Shown in pieces: positions 52,314 through 63,418 of a stretch of 64,000 bases of DNA. The stretch's first letter is position 1, and every line of letters starts with the position of its first letter. Made by a program: the position numbers and the translations under genes. The DNA lies in assembly GCF_014640635.1 (NCBI RefSeq), contig NZ_BMHI01000001.1, forward strand, positions 744,001 to 808,000. Direction: 5' to 3'. The notes below the pieces were generated by a model. It did no database searches. It was not told where the DNA came from and worked only from the letters and a program-made list of their open reading frames with translations. Source of the DNA: Flexivirga endophytica. GTDB lineage: Bacteria > Actinomycetota > Actinomycetes > Actinomycetales > Dermatophilaceae.

Positions 52314-53048
52314 ATGCCAGACCAGCTTCGGGTGCTCGTCGTGGACGACGAGCCCCCGGCCCGCGGCGAGCTGGCCTTCATGATCGAGCAACTGGAGCCG
52401 GTCGCCTCCGTGCTCGCCGTCGGCTCCGGTGTCGAGGCGTTGCGTGCCCTGGAGTCCATGCCGATCGACGCCGTCTTCCTCGACATCGCCATGCCGGGTC
52501 TCAGCGGCCTGGACCTGGCGAGAGTGCTGGCCCGGTTCGAACGTCCGCCGGCGGTCGTCTTCGTGACCGCGCACGACGCGCACGCCGTCGAAGCCTTCGA
52601 ACTCGATGCGGTGGACTACCTCCTCAAACCGGTTCGCCCGGCGCGGGTCCAGGAAGCCGTCCGCCGGGTGCTCGCCCACGACGCGCCCCCCGCGGTACAC
52701 GTCGAGGACCCGACGATCCCAGTCGAGCTCGGTGGCGTCACCCGGTTCGTCCGCCGTTCGGAGGTCCACTTCGTCGAGGCGCACGGCGACTACGTGCGGT
52801 TGCACACCGGCGACGGTGCGCACCTGGTGCGGTTGTCGCTGGGCACCCTCGAGCGCGATTGGGCGAGCGCCGGGTTCCTGCGCATCCACCGCAGCTACCT
52901 GGTGGCGACCAGGCACATCAGCGAGCTGCGCCAGCAGGACCAGCGCAGCGTCGTGGTGGTCGACGGACACGAGCTGGAGGTCAGCAGACGCCGCGCGCGG
53001 GAGCTGAAGGACGTGCTGTTGCGCGGCACCGGGGAGCCACGACCGTGA
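52314..53048 (+). CDS. LytTR-family response regulator
   Basis: 244 aa from ATG 52314; ATG 52302 and GTG 52275 (overlapping the kinase stop) are alternatives. The receiver domain has LVVDDEPPAR and phospho-acceptor Asp near 57 (FLDIAMPG), with VTAHD and KPVRP. The C-terminal LytTR DNA-binding domain reads VHFVEAHGDYVRLHT and FLRIHRSYLVATRHI. It should activate the downstream DUF485-actP-satP-acs genes; LytTR sites are direct repeats that I could not assign here. Confidence 0.9.
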   Translation: MPDQLRVLVVDDEPPARGELAFMIEQLEPVASVLAVGSGVEALRALESMPIDAVFLDIAMPGLSGLDLARVLARFERPPAVVFVTAHDAHAVEAFELDAVDYLLKPVRPARVQEAVRRVLAHDAPPAVHVEDPTIPVELGGVTRFVRRSEVHFVEAHGDYVRLHTGDGAHLVRLSLGTLERDWASAGFLRIHRSYLVATRHISELRQQDQRSVVVVDGHELEVSRRRARELKDVLLRGTGEPRP

Positions 53049-53416
53049 CCACGCCGAGCGACCGGGTCCGGGTCCAGCGCCGTCGCAGCGCCGCCGCGGA
53101 CGTCGCCGCGATGAGTCAGGAGATCGACTCGCAGTCGATGTTGGGTGAGGCGCTGTTGCGGTCCTTGATGCGAGCCCAACTGCGCCTGGCCGCAGTGGTG
53201 TTGGCACTCCTGGCGATGACGCTGGGATCGCTGCCGTTGCTGTTCGACGTGGTGCCGCAGATCCGCCGGCTGCACGTTTTCGGCATACCTCTGCCGTGGT
53301 TGCTGCTCGGTGTGCTGGTCTACCCGGTGCTGCTGGGCCTCGGTTGGTTCTATGTCCGCTATGCCGAACGCATCGACGCCGGCTTCGTGCGGCTCGTCGA
53401 CCGGCCGGAAAAGTGA
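53045..53416 (+). CDS. small membrane protein preceding the acetate symporter (DUF485-like)
   Basis: 123 aa with two membrane helices (LRLAAVVLALLAMTLGSLPLL and LPWLLLGVLVYPVLLGLGWFYV) and a basic N-terminus. GTG 53045 overlaps the regulator stop and the stop overlaps the symporter GTG. The layout small membrane protein followed by SSS symporter is the yjcH-actP arrangement. Sequence similarity to DUF485 is modest, so the family call is partly by context. Confidence 0.75.
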   Translation: MTTPSDRVRVQRRRSAAADVAAMSQEIDSQSMLGEALLRSLMRAQLRLAAVVLALLAMTLGSLPLLFDVVPQIRRLHVFGIPLPWLLLGVLVYPVLLGLGWFYVRYAERIDAGFVRLVDRPEK

Positions 53417-54963
53417 TTCCTGCGGTGGGGCTGACCGCCGTCCTGGCGGTCTCGCTGCTCACCCTCGGCATCGGTGTCTTCGGGGTGCGGGTGGCACGCA
53501 CCACCAGTGACTTCTACGTTGCGTCCCGCAGCGTCGGCCCGGTCGTCAACGCTTCCGCCATCAGCGGCGAATACCTTTCCGCCGCTTCATTTCTCGGCGC
53601 TGCCGGTCTCATCCTCGCGCACGGGGCCGACGCACTGTGGTACCCCGTGGGCTGGACCGCCGGATATCTGGTGCTGCTGGTGCTGGTCGCCGCGCCGCTG
53701 CGTCGCTCGGGCGCCTACACACTGTCCGATTTCGCCGAGTTGCGGCTGGAGTCCCGGGCGGCTCGGAAGGTCTCCAGCGTCGTGGTCGCGCTGATCGGCG
53801 TGCTCTACCTGCTGCCCCAGTTCCAGGGTGCGGGCATCACCCTGCGCACCCTGGTCGGCGCGCCCAGCTGGACCGGGTCGGTGCTGGTTGCCGGGGTCGT
53901 GCTGGTCATCGTGTTGTCCGGCGGGATGCGATCGATCACGGTGACCCAGGCGTTCCAGTACTGGCTCAAGCTCACCGCGCTGATCGTGCCGGCGGCGGTC
54001 CTGCTGGTGCACTGGCATCGGGAGGGCCGGACCACGTCGCAGGAGTTGCGGGTGTCGGACTGGGTCGAGCCGATGCAGGGCGAGCACGCCACCTACCTGA
54101 TCTATTCGCTGATCCTGGCGACCTTCCTCGGCACCATGGGCCTGCCGCACGTCGTGGCGCGCTTCTACACCAACGTCGACGGCCGGGCGGCCCGTCGTAC
54201 GACGCTCGGAGTGCTCGGCCTGCTCAGCGCGTTCTACCTCATCCCCACCGTCTATGGCGTCCTCGGCCGCCTCTACAGCTTCCATCTGGTCGCCGACGGT
54301 CGCACCGACGCGGTGGTGCTGGAGTTGCCCAGCGACGTGCTGCACGGTTTCGGCGCGGACCTGCTCACCGGGCTCCTCGGGGCAGGTGCATTCGCCGCGT
54401 TCCTGTCCACGTCGTCCGGACTGGCGGTGTCGGTGGCGGGTGTCCTTAGCCAGGACGTGCTGCGTGGTGGATCCGACCCGGTGCGTGACTTCCGACGCGC
54501 CACCGCGCTGGTGGTGTCGCTGACCCTGGTGCTCCTGGCGGTCTCCAGCGGCGTGCCGGTCGCTCGAGCGGTCGAGCTGGCTTTCGCGGTCGCGGCATCG
54601 ACGTTCTGTCCGCTGCTGTTGCTGGGCATCTGGTGGCGCGGACTGACCGCGCCGGGTGCGATCGCCGGGCTGGTCGTCGGCGGGGGAGCGTGCACCGCGG
54701 CCGTCGTCGTTGCGCTCGCCGGTTACGAGGCCCCGGGTCTGGCGGGCCCGCTGCTCGCGCAACCGGCCGCATGGACCATGCCGCTCAGCCTGTTCGTGAT
54801 GATCGGGGTCTCCCTGGCGACGGCCGGTCGCCGCCCGGCGAGCGTCATGCGCACCATGGTCCGACTCCACACACCGGAGCACCTCGACGTGGACCGCGGC
54901 ACGTTCGACCCGGAGCGGACCGTTCATCCCGGCGAATCGACCGCTCGTCGCGACCTGCGCTGA
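53413..54963 (+). CDS. ActP-type cation/acetate symporter (SSS family)
   Basis: 516 aa with about 13 membrane helices. GTG 53413 overlaps the DUF485-like stop. Characteristic stretches: DFYVASRSVGPVVNASAISGEYLSAASFLG near 31-60, TLSDFAELRLESRAARKVSS, GTMGLPHVVARFYTN near 238, and GAFAAFLSTSSGLAVSVAGVLSQDVLR near 325. These match acetate symporters more than proline or glucose carriers of the family. Operon with the two-component genes; satP and acs follow. Confidence 0.9.
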   Translation: MIPAVGLTAVLAVSLLTLGIGVFGVRVARTTSDFYVASRSVGPVVNASAISGEYLSAASFLGAAGLILAHGADALWYPVGWTAGYLVLLVLVAAPLRRSGAYTLSDFAELRLESRAARKVSSVVVALIGVLYLLPQFQGAGITLRTLVGAPSWTGSVLVAGVVLVIVLSGGMRSITVTQAFQYWLKLTALIVPAAVLLVHWHREGRTTSQELRVSDWVEPMQGEHATYLIYSLILATFLGTMGLPHVVARFYTNVDGRAARRTTLGVLGLLSAFYLIPTVYGVLGRLYSFHLVADGRTDAVVLELPSDVLHGFGADLLTGLLGAGAFAAFLSTSSGLAVSVAGVLSQDVLRGGSDPVRDFRRATALVVSLTLVLLAVSSGVPVARAVELAFAVAASTFCPLLLLGIWWRGLTAPGAIAGLVVGGGACTAAVVVALAGYEAPGLAGPLLAQPAAWTMPLSLFVMIGVSLATAGRRPASVMRTMVRLHTPEHLDVDRGTFDPERTVHPGESTARRDLR

Positions 54964-54976
54964 CGTCCGGCGACCA

Positions 54977-54992
54977 TGTGACTCCGCTCACA
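54977..54992 (+). promoter_or_regulatory. Crp/GlxR-type binding site upstream of satP
   Basis: TGTGA-CTCCGC-TCACA is an exact match to the TGTGA-N6-TCACA consensus of cAMP receptor regulators. It lies about 100 bases before the satP ATG, directly after the symporter gene. GlxR and Crp control acetate genes in other actinobacteria. Confidence 0.75.
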
Positions 54993-55092
54993 TCATCGGA
55001 TCCGGAATCTCCTACACGGGGGCACGGGAGCGAGAAGGCTTGGGTCACACGGCGTATGCCGTGCCCATCGCCCGACGTCAGGAGTTCCTTCC

Positions 55093-55686
55093 ATGTCTGA
55101 GACGACCACCCGCCCGGCACCGGGTGCACACATCGCCGATCCGGCGGCACTCGGTCTCGGTGCGTTCGCACTCACCACGTTCGTGCTGAGCGTTGTCAAC
55201 GCCGGCATCGTTCCTGACAAGGTCGAGCCGGTCGTGTTCGGCCTGGCCTTCGCATACGGCGGCGTCGCCCAACTCGCCGCGGGCCTCTGGGAGTTCGCCA
55301 AGGGCAACACGTTCGGCGCCACCGCGTTCTGCTCGTACGGCGCCTTCTGGCTGTCCTTCTGGTGGCTGACCGGCCACACCGACCTGTCCGGCGCAGGTGC
55401 CGATGTCAACAAGGGTCTCGGCGTCTACCTGCTGGCCTGGGGCATCTTCACGCTCTACATGACGGTCGCAGCCATCCGGGTCAGCGGTGCGGTCCTGTTG
55501 GTGTTCGTACTGCTGACGATCACCTACTTCCTGCTGGCGTTCGGTGAGTTCGGCACCAGCAGTGGGCTGACCAAAGCCGGCGGGTATGTCGGCCTCCTCA
55601 CCGCGATCGCTGCGTGGTACGCATCGTTCGCGACCGTCGTGAACGTCACGTTCAAGCGCACGGTGATGCCGACCCTCCCGCGCTGA
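55093..55686 (+). CDS. satP: acetate uptake transporter, GPR1/FUN34/YaaH (SatP) family
   Basis: 197 aa, six membrane helices. The family signature appears as DPAALGLGAFALTTFVLSVVNAG near residues 16-38 (NPAPLGL in most members), then GLAFAYGGVAQLAAGLWEFAKGNTFGATAF near 55-84 and the final FGE motif. CAGGAG precedes ATG 55093. Catalyses succinate/acetate-proton uptake. Between the ActP-type symporter and acs, so the genome has two acetate uptake routes side by side. Confidence 0.94.
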   Translation: MSETTTRPAPGAHIADPAALGLGAFALTTFVLSVVNAGIVPDKVEPVVFGLAFAYGGVAQLAAGLWEFAKGNTFGATAFCSYGAFWLSFWWLTGHTDLSGAGADVNKGLGVYLLAWGIFTLYMTVAAIRVSGAVLLVFVLLTITYFLLAFGEFGTSSGLTKAGGYVGLLTAIAAWYASFATVVNVTFKRTVMPTLPR

Positions 55687-55705
55687 ACCCGACGATCAGA
55701 CTGTT

Positions 55706-55732
55706 GCTCGGGCGGCATTCTCCTGCCCGAGC
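55706..55732 (+). terminator. satP terminator
   Basis: GCTCGGGC (55706-55713) pairs with GCCCGAGC (55725-55732), extended by flanking TGTT/AGCA partial pairs. It lies 20 bases after the satP stop and before the acs leader. Confidence 0.75.
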
Positions 55733-55826
55733 AGCATTCTGGTCCGACGAGTGATTGAGTAGACGTGACGCGCACGCGCACGCGCTCCACGCCGACCGAC
55801 ACGACGACTGAAACAAGGAGACAACG

Positions 55827-57806
<1,980 letters not shown>

Positions 57807-57825
57807 GGCGACAGCCGGATGACGA

Positions 57826-57859
57826 GGCGGGTGGCCGGCGACTTCGCCGGTCACCCGCC
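57826..57859. terminator. bidirectional terminator between acs and GH38 gene
   Basis: GGCGGGTGGCCGGCGA (57826-57841) and TCGCCGGTCACCCGCC (57844-57859) pair at 15 of 16 positions around a 2-base loop, between convergent genes. Confidence 0.88.
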
Positions 57860-57864
57860 CCGCG

Positions 57865-60800
57865 TCAGCGACACAGCCGGAGGCTGAGCAGCTGAAAAGG
57901 CCTCAGCCGTATGGCGATCGGGGCGTCGCCGACCTCGAGTCCGTCCGGCTCCATCGGGTCCTCGAGCAGGTCCACCTGGACCACTTCGCGGACCGGGAAG
58001 CTCGGCTCGAGCGTGACGCGAGTCCGTGCGCCGGCCGGTTCGTAGAGCCTCACGATCACGTCCCCGGAGCCGTCCTCGGCGAGCTTGACGGCCTCGACCG
58101 CGGCGCTCGCGCCGCTGACCTGCAACAGCGGCTCGATCGGACCCCCGGTCAGCCGCCGCTGGGGCAGGTTGATCCGGTATCCCGCGCGGACCGCGTCTGT
58201 CACGTCCGGGGCGACGACCAGTGCGTAGTGCCGCACGTGGCGACCCTGGTCGGTCTCCGGGTCCGGGAAACGCGGGGCCCGAAGCAGCGACAACCGCACG
58301 GTGGAGAAGGTGCCGCCCCCGGTCGATGCGTGGCGGGTCACCTCGTGCCCGTAGGTCGCCGAATTCACCACCGCCGCACCGAATCCCGGCTCCGACAGGT
58401 GCACGAACCGGTGCGCGCACACCTCGAAGCGTGCGGCGTCCCAGCTGGTGTTGGTGTGGGTCGGGCGTCGCAGGTGCCCGAACTGCGTCTCGTATGCCGC
58501 ATCAGTGGCGTGCACGTCCACCGGCAGCGCGACCTTCAGCACCGACTCCTGCTCGTGCCAGTCGACGTCGACCGAGCAGTCCACCTGCCGCGCACCGGGC
58601 CGCAGCGTCATGGTCTGTATGGCGCTGGACCCGCCGAAGACACGCCTGACCGTGACGACAGCGGCGCCGTCGTCGCCGACGTCGACCTGCAGGTCCGCCA
58701 CGTCGTCAAGATCGCGAACAGTGTTGCGGTAGAACTCATCCAGGTCCCAGGCGTCCCACTTGTTCGGGAAGTCCTGGTGCAGTTGCAGCAGGTTGGCTCG
58801 CTCACCGGCCGGTATGACATCCCGCCCGGTGGACAGATCGACCATGCCGGTGACCAGTCCATGACCGTCGATCGTCACCTTCAGCCGGTCGCTGGTCAAC
58901 ACGATGTCCGCGCCGGCGCGGTCCACCTGCACCGGAGCGCCGGGTGGTGACAGCGCCGAACCGCCCAGTGCCGGCACCGCATCGACCTCGAAAGGCGTTG
59001 CGTTCACGACGATCTCGGTCTCGCCCGAGCCGGCGAGCAACCGTAGCCGGCCCGCGATGAGCGACTCCAGCTCGGCCTCGACCGCGGCGTAGTTGTCGGC
59101 GGCCTCGCGGTGCACCCACGCGATCGAGCTGCCCGGGAGGATGTCGTGGAACTGCTGCAGCAGTACGACCTTCCACAGCCTGGTCAGTTGCTCGGCCGGA
59201 TAGTCCGCCAGCCCACGGACGGCCGCGGTGCTCGCCCACAACTCCGCCTCCCGCAGCAGGTGCTCGCAGCGCCGGTTGCCCTCCTTGGTGCTCGCCTGGC
59301 TGGTGTAGGTGCCGCGGTGAATCTCCAGATAGAGCTCGCCGACCCACACCGGGGCGTCGGGGTAGTCGGCCTCGGCCGAGGCGAAGAAGCGCGCGGGCTC
59401 CTCGATCGTCACTCGCGGCGACCCGGCGAGGTCGCCAGTGCGTGCCGCGCGCTGCAGCATCTCGCGGGTGGGACCGCCACCGCCGTCGCCGTACCCGAAG
59501 GGGACCAGGGAGACGTTCGTGGGTCCCTTGTCGCGGAAATTCCTTGCGGCGTGGGCAAGTTCGCGCCCGGTCAGCTCAGCGGTGTAGGTGTCGACCGGCG
59601 GGAAGTGGGTGAAGACCCTGGTGCCGTCGATGCCCTCCCAGTGGAAGGTGTGGTGTGGAAAGACGTTCTGCTGGTTCCAGCTGATCTTCTGGGTGAGGAA
59701 GTGCGTGCAGCCGGCCTGCCGGACGATCTGCGGCAGGGCAGCGGAGTAGCCGAACGAGTCCGGCAGCCACACTTCACGACAGGTGATGCCGAACCTCTCG
59801 CGGAAATACCGCTGACCCAGCAGGAACTGCCGCGCCATCGCCTCACCACCGACCATGTTGGTGTCGGACTCGACCCACATGCCGCCGGTCGGCACGAAAC
59901 GTCCGGCGGCCACGTGCGCGGCGAGCCGCTCGAACACCTCGGGCCGGTGTTCCTCCAACCATTCGTACTGCTGGGCACTGGACATCGCGTAGACCAGCTC
60001 GGGCTGCTCGTCCAGCAGCTGGGTCACGTTGGCCACGGTCCGGGCCACCTTGCGGACCGTCTCCCGGACGGGCCACAACCACGCGGAGTCGATGTGCGCG
60101 TGCCCGACCGCGCTGATCCGGTGGGCGGTGGGGTGGCCGGGACGCGCCAGCAGCGGCGCGAGCTCGGCCCGCACCGAGCGCGCGGTGCCGGACACGTCGC
60201 CGAGATCGAGCCGGTCCAGCGCGCGCTCCAGTCCGAGCAGCAACTCGGCCCGCCAGCCGTCGTCGACCGGCAGCTCCCGCATCAGCCCGTCGAGCACGTC
60301 GATGTCGGCGGCGAGCTCCCACACGGTGGTGTCACGCACACAGACCTCGGCCCGTGCCAAGCGGTACAGCGGACCGTCACCGGCGGTCGACTTCTCACCC
60401 AGGCCGGTCGGCAGGAACGGATGGGGTTGCAGCAGCAGCGGATTGGCGGCGGCTTCGACATACAGATCGATCTGCGTGCCGGGCTCGACCGGGAGCCAGC
60501 CGTTCATCGGGTTGAGACCCTTCACGACACTGCCGTCCGGGCGGTAGGCCAGGCCCTCGGCCTGGAAACCGGAGGAATGCGCGGCCCAGCCGAGGTCGAT
60601 CACCACCTCGTGCGGTCCTGCCGGATCGGTGGGCGGCACCGTCCCGGTCAGGTGGAACCACGTCGTACCCCACGCCGGCCCCCACGCCTCACCGACCGCG
60701 AACGGCTCGTATGGCGCCGCGAGTGCTTGCGCCACCGCGACGGGCTCGCCCTGTCCGCCGTCGACGTGCCACGCCTCGACCCGCAACGGTGCCACCGCGC

Positions 60801-60876
60801 GATGCACGACGGGGCGGATCCGCTCGGACAGGACGCGGGTGATGCGGTCCTCGACCAGCTGGCGACGGTCATGCAC
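57865..60876 (-). CDS. alpha-mannosidase, glycoside hydrolase family 38
   Basis: 1003 aa from GTG 60876, chosen for AGGAG 9 bases upstream; a longer frame would reach the pyrH promoter. The Zn site is seen in [12 protein letters not shown] near 256-267, the nucleophile Asp in [15 protein letters not shown] near 370, and [10 protein letters not shown] and [11 protein letters not shown] further on. No signal peptide, so it acts in the cytoplasm on imported mannosides or glycan fragments. Its size and C-terminal beta domains are normal for the bacterial GH38 group. It sits in the normally closed tsf-pyrH interval. The very long frame on the opposite strand is a codon-bias shadow. Confidence 0.93.
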   Translation of the reverse strand: MHDRRQLVEDRITRVLSERIRPVVHRAVAPLRVEAWHVDGGQGEPVAVAQALAAPYEPFAVGEAWGPAWGTTWFHLTGTVPPTDPAGPHEVVIDLGWAAHSSGFQAEGLAYRPDGSVVKGLNPMNGWLPVEPGTQIDLYVEAAANPLLLQPHPFLPTGLGEKSTAGDGPLYRLARAEVCVRDTTVWELAADIDVLDGLMRELPVDDGWRAELLLGLERALDRLDLGDVSGTARSVRAELAPLLARPGHPTAHRISAVGHAHIDSAWLWPVRETVRKVARTVANVTQLLDEQPELVYAMSSAQQYEWLEEHRPEVFERLAAHVAAGRFVPTGGMWVESDTNMVGGEAMARQFLLGQRYFRERFGITCREVWLPDSFGYSAALPQIVRQAGCTHFLTQKISWNQQNVFPHHTFHWEGIDGTRVFTHFPPVDTYTAELTGRELAHAARNFRDKGPTNVSLVPFGYGDGGGGPTREMLQRAARTGDLAGSPRVTIEEPARFFASAEADYPDAPVWVGELYLEIHRGTYTSQASTKEGNRRCEHLLREAELWASTAAVRGLADYPAEQLTRLWKVVLLQQFHDILPGSSIAWVHREAADNYAAVEAELESLIAGRLRLLAGSGETEIVVNATPFEVDAVPALGGSALSPPGAPVQVDRAGADIVLTSDRLKVTIDGHGLVTGMVDLSTGRDVIPAGERANLLQLHQDFPNKWDAWDLDEFYRNTVRDLDDVADLQVDVGDDGAAVVTVRRVFGGSSAIQTMTLRPGARQVDCSVDVDWHEQESVLKVALPVDVHATDAAYETQFGHLRRPTHTNTSWDAARFEVCAHRFVHLSEPGFGAAVVNSATYGHEVTRHASTGGGTFSTVRLSLLRAPRFPDPETDQGRHVRHYALVVAPDVTDAVRAGYRINLPQRRLTGGPIEPLLQVSGASAAVEAVKLAEDGSGDVIVRLYEPAGARTRVTLEPSFPVREVVQVDLLEDPMEPDGLEVGDAPIAIRLRPFQLLSLRLCR

Positions 60877-60999
60877 GATGAGCAACTCCTGGGACGACGG
60901 GCCTGCGCCGGTGGCGGGTGGATGGCGACGAATGTCAACGTACTTCACCAGCCGCAGCCGCATTTCGGCCCGACCGGAGGGGCCTCCGGTCACCGGTGG

Positions 61000-61029
61000 T
61001 TCATGCATCCCCGATGCATGTGGCAGGAT
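61000..61029 (+). promoter_or_regulatory. pyrH promoter candidate
   Basis: TTCATG (61000-61005), 18-base spacer, CAGGAT (61024-61029), with TGGCAGGAT matching the TGGCAGAAT of the rpsP and rplS promoters except one base. Start codon is about 105 bases downstream. Confidence 0.5.
61002..61020. promoter_or_regulatory. palindromic operator candidate in the pyrH promoter spacer
   Basis: CATGCAT (61002-61008), CCCCG, ATGCATG (61014-61020): perfect 7-base arms, unusually A/T-rich for this genome. It lies across the -35/-10 interval of the predicted pyrH promoter and 126 bases from the divergent GH38 start, so a repressor here could act on either gene. Confidence 0.5.
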
Positions 61030-61134
61030 CTATCGACCGCTACAAATGCCCTGGGCGGGCTGTCACGGCCCGTTCCGCATTTGCCTGTGTCGCGTGAAAA
61101 GACTCGATTGCATCATCGACCGGAGGCAGCGCCA

Positions 61135-61866
61135 ATGACCGATCCCTCTGTCCAGCCCGAAGACCCGCAGCGGGTCCTGCTCAAGCTCTCCGGAGAGGTC
61201 TTCGGAGGCGGCAAGATCGGTCTGGACCCGGACGTGGTCCGTGGTGTCGCCCAGCAGATCGCGGCGGCGTCCCGCAGCGGCGTGCAGATCGCGATCGTGG
61301 TCGGCGGTGGCAACTTCTTCCGCGGCGCCGAGCTGCAGCAGCGCGGCATGGACCGCACCCGGGCCGACTACATGGGGATGTTGGGCACGGTCATGAACTG
61401 CCTGGCGCTGCAGGACTTCCTGGAGAAGGAAGACATCGACACCCGCGTCCAGACGGCGATCACCATGGGGCAGGTCGCCGAGCCCTACATCCCACGTCGC
61501 GCGATGCGGCACCTGGAGAAGGGTCGCGTCGTGGTCTTCGGCGCAGGCGCCGGTATGCCGTTCTTCTCCACCGACACGGTGAGCGCGCAGCGCGCCCTGG
61601 AGATCCGCTGCGACATGGTGCTGTTCGCCAAGAACGGTGTGGACGGTGTCTACACGGCCGATCCCAAGAAGGACCCGACTGCGACCAAGTTGGAGTCCGT
61701 CACCTTCTCCGAGGCGCTGGCGCAGAACCTGCGGATCGTGGACGCGGCGGCCTTCAGCCTGTGCATGGACAACGACCTGCCGATGCGGGTCTTCGGCATG
61801 GAAGGACCCGGCAACATCACGCAGGCGTTGCAGGGTGAGAAGATCGGCACACTGGTCAGTGCCTGA
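61135..61866 (+). CDS. pyrH: UMP kinase
   Basis: 243 aa; ATG 61135 with GGAGG 8 bases before. Amino-acid kinase fold that phosphorylates [14 protein letters not shown] near 15-25, [10 protein letters not shown] near 52, [18 protein letters not shown] near 77, and [16 protein letters not shown] near 172-187. The first gene of the pyrH-frr-cdsA-rlmN run. A much longer upstream in-frame extension opposite the mannosidase is rejected. Confidence 0.97.
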   Translation: MTDPSVQPEDPQRVLLKLSGEVFGGGKIGLDPDVVRGVAQQIAAASRSGVQIAIVVGGGNFFRGAELQQRGMDRTRADYMGMLGTVMNCLALQDFLEKEDIDTRVQTAITMGQVAEPYIPRRAMRHLEKGRVVVFGAGAGMPFFSTDTVSAQRALEIRCDMVLFAKNGVDGVYTADPKKDPTATKLESVTFSEALAQNLRIVDAAAFSLCMDNDLPMRVFGMEGPGNITQALQGEKIGTLVSA

Positions 61867-61918
61867 ATAGACTCGGCACGGCATACCAACCACTGATTCG
61901 TAGAGAAGGTCAGCAACC

Positions 61919-62485
61919 ATGGACGGCAGCATCGACGACAGCCTGCTCGAGGCCGAGGAGAAGATGGAGAAGGCGATCGAGGTCGCCAAGGAGGACTTCT
62001 CCTCGATCCGCACCGGCCGCGCCAACGCAGCGATGTTCAACAAGCTGACCGTCGACTACTACGGCGCCCCTACGCCGCTGCAGCAGCTGGCGTCCTTCCA
62101 GACGCCCGAAGCGCGCACCGTGCTGATCCAGCCGTTCGACAAGGGCGCCATGGCCGGCATCGAGAAGGCGTTGCGTGAGAGCGACCTGGGCGTCAACCCC
62201 AGCAACGACGGCAACCTCATCCGCATCGTGCTGCCGGCGCTGACCGAGGAGCGCCGCCGCGACTACATCAAGCTCGCCCGGACCAAGGGCGAGGACGCGA
62301 AGGTGTCGATCCGCAACATCCGCCGCAAGGCCAAGGAAGACATCGACCGTGCGGTGAAGGACGGCGACATCGGTGAGGACGAGGGCTCCCGGCACGAGAA
62401 GGAGCTGGAGTCCACCACCAGGAAGCACGTCGAGATCGTCGACGAGCTGCTCAAGGGCAAGGAGTCCGAGCTCCTCGAGGTATGA
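61919..62485 (+). CDS. frr: ribosome recycling factor
   Basis: 188 aa (normal 185). Two-domain protein that with EF-G splits terminated ribosomes. Conserved segments: [23 protein letters not shown] near 24-46, [21 protein letters not shown] near 104-124, and [10 protein letters not shown]-to-C-terminal helix. ATG 61919 lies 52 bases after pyrH. The stop overlaps the cdsA ATG by 4 bases. Confidence 0.97.
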   Translation: MDGSIDDSLLEAEEKMEKAIEVAKEDFSSIRTGRANAAMFNKLTVDYYGAPTPLQQLASFQTPEARTVLIQPFDKGAMAGIEKALRESDLGVNPSNDGNLIRIVLPALTEERRRDYIKLARTKGEDAKVSIRNIRRKAKEDIDRAVKDGDIGEDEGSRHEKELESTTRKHVEIVDELLKGKESELLEV

Positions 62486-63417
62486 GGTCGCTCGCAGGTC
62501 AACAGATGTCTGAGCCCTCTTCGTGGCCCCACTCACGACGGGCTGCCCGGGAAGGTCGCACGGAGCCGACCCCGACCGGTGGCGCGGCCGAAGCGCACAA
62601 CCCGACACCGCGTGCCGGGCGCAATCTCTATGCCGCGATCGGCGTCGGTGTGCTCCTCGGGCTCATCGTCATACTCAGTCTGTTCCTGCAGAAGGAGATC
62701 TTCGTCGGCGTCGCGATGGCCGCGTCGGTGATCGGCTGCATCGAGATGCTGCGCGCGATGGCGCACGGTGACCTGCACCCACCGGCGATCCCGACCCTGG
62801 TCGCGGCCGCCGCCGTGCCCTTCGCCGCCTACCTGTGGGGCGCCACCGCGCTCGCCTTCGCGGCCGTCGTCGCGGTGCTGGTGATCTGTGTATGGCGCGC
62901 CGTCGGCCACGCCGAAGGAATGCCACGTGACATCGCCGGCGGTGCGCTGGTGACGCTCTACGTGCCCGCGCTCGTCGGCTTCGCCATGTTGCTGCTCGCG
63001 GCGGACGACGGTCCGCAGCGCATCGTCGTCTTCATCCTCGTGACGATCTGCAGCGACATCGGCGGTTACATCGTCGGGGTCATCGCCGGTAAGCACCCGA
63101 TGGCGCCCAGCGTCTCGCCGAAGAAGTCCTGGGAGGGCTTCGCCGGCTCGACCACGGCGTGCATCGTCGGCGGCAGCCTCAGCGTCGTGCTGGTGCTGGA
63201 CGGGCGCTGGTGGGTCGGCGCCCTGCTCGGCGCGCTCGCCGTCGTCGCGGCCACCGTCGGTGATCTGTGCGAGTCGATGATCAAGCGCGATCTCGGCATC
63301 AAGGACATGAGTAACCTGATTCCCGGCCACGGCGGGCTGATGGACCGGCTGGACTCCCTGCTGGTCGTCGTCCCGGTCGCCTGGGCCGTTCTGACCCCTC
63401 TGGTGGCGGTGCACTGA
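62482..63417 (+). CDS. cdsA: phosphatidate cytidylyltransferase
   Basis: 311 aa, about eight membrane helices, makes CDP-diacylglycerol for phospholipid synthesis. A disordered cytoplasmic N-terminus of 45 residues is followed by [21 protein letters not shown]. The CDP-alcohol site is complete: [12 protein letters not shown] near 211-222 and [11 protein letters not shown] then [11 protein letters not shown] near 267-293. ATG 62482 overlaps the frr stop. Confidence 0.95.
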   Translation: MRSLAGQQMSEPSSWPHSRRAAREGRTEPTPTGGAAEAHNPTPRAGRNLYAAIGVGVLLGLIVILSLFLQKEIFVGVAMAASVIGCIEMLRAMAHGDLHPPAIPTLVAAAAVPFAAYLWGATALAFAAVVAVLVICVWRAVGHAEGMPRDIAGGALVTLYVPALVGFAMLLLAADDGPQRIVVFILVTICSDIGGYIVGVIAGKHPMAPSVSPKKSWEGFAGSTTACIVGGSLSVVLVLDGRWWVGALLGALAVVAATVGDLCESMIKRDLGIKDMSNLIPGHGGLMDRLDSLLVVVPVAWAVLTPLVAVH

Positions 63418-63418
63418 C

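Noticed and set aside
59110-61134. Upstream extension of the pyrH frame opposite the mannosidase
   Set aside because: PyrH has a proper start with Shine-Dalgarno at 61135; the extension mirrors GH38 codons.
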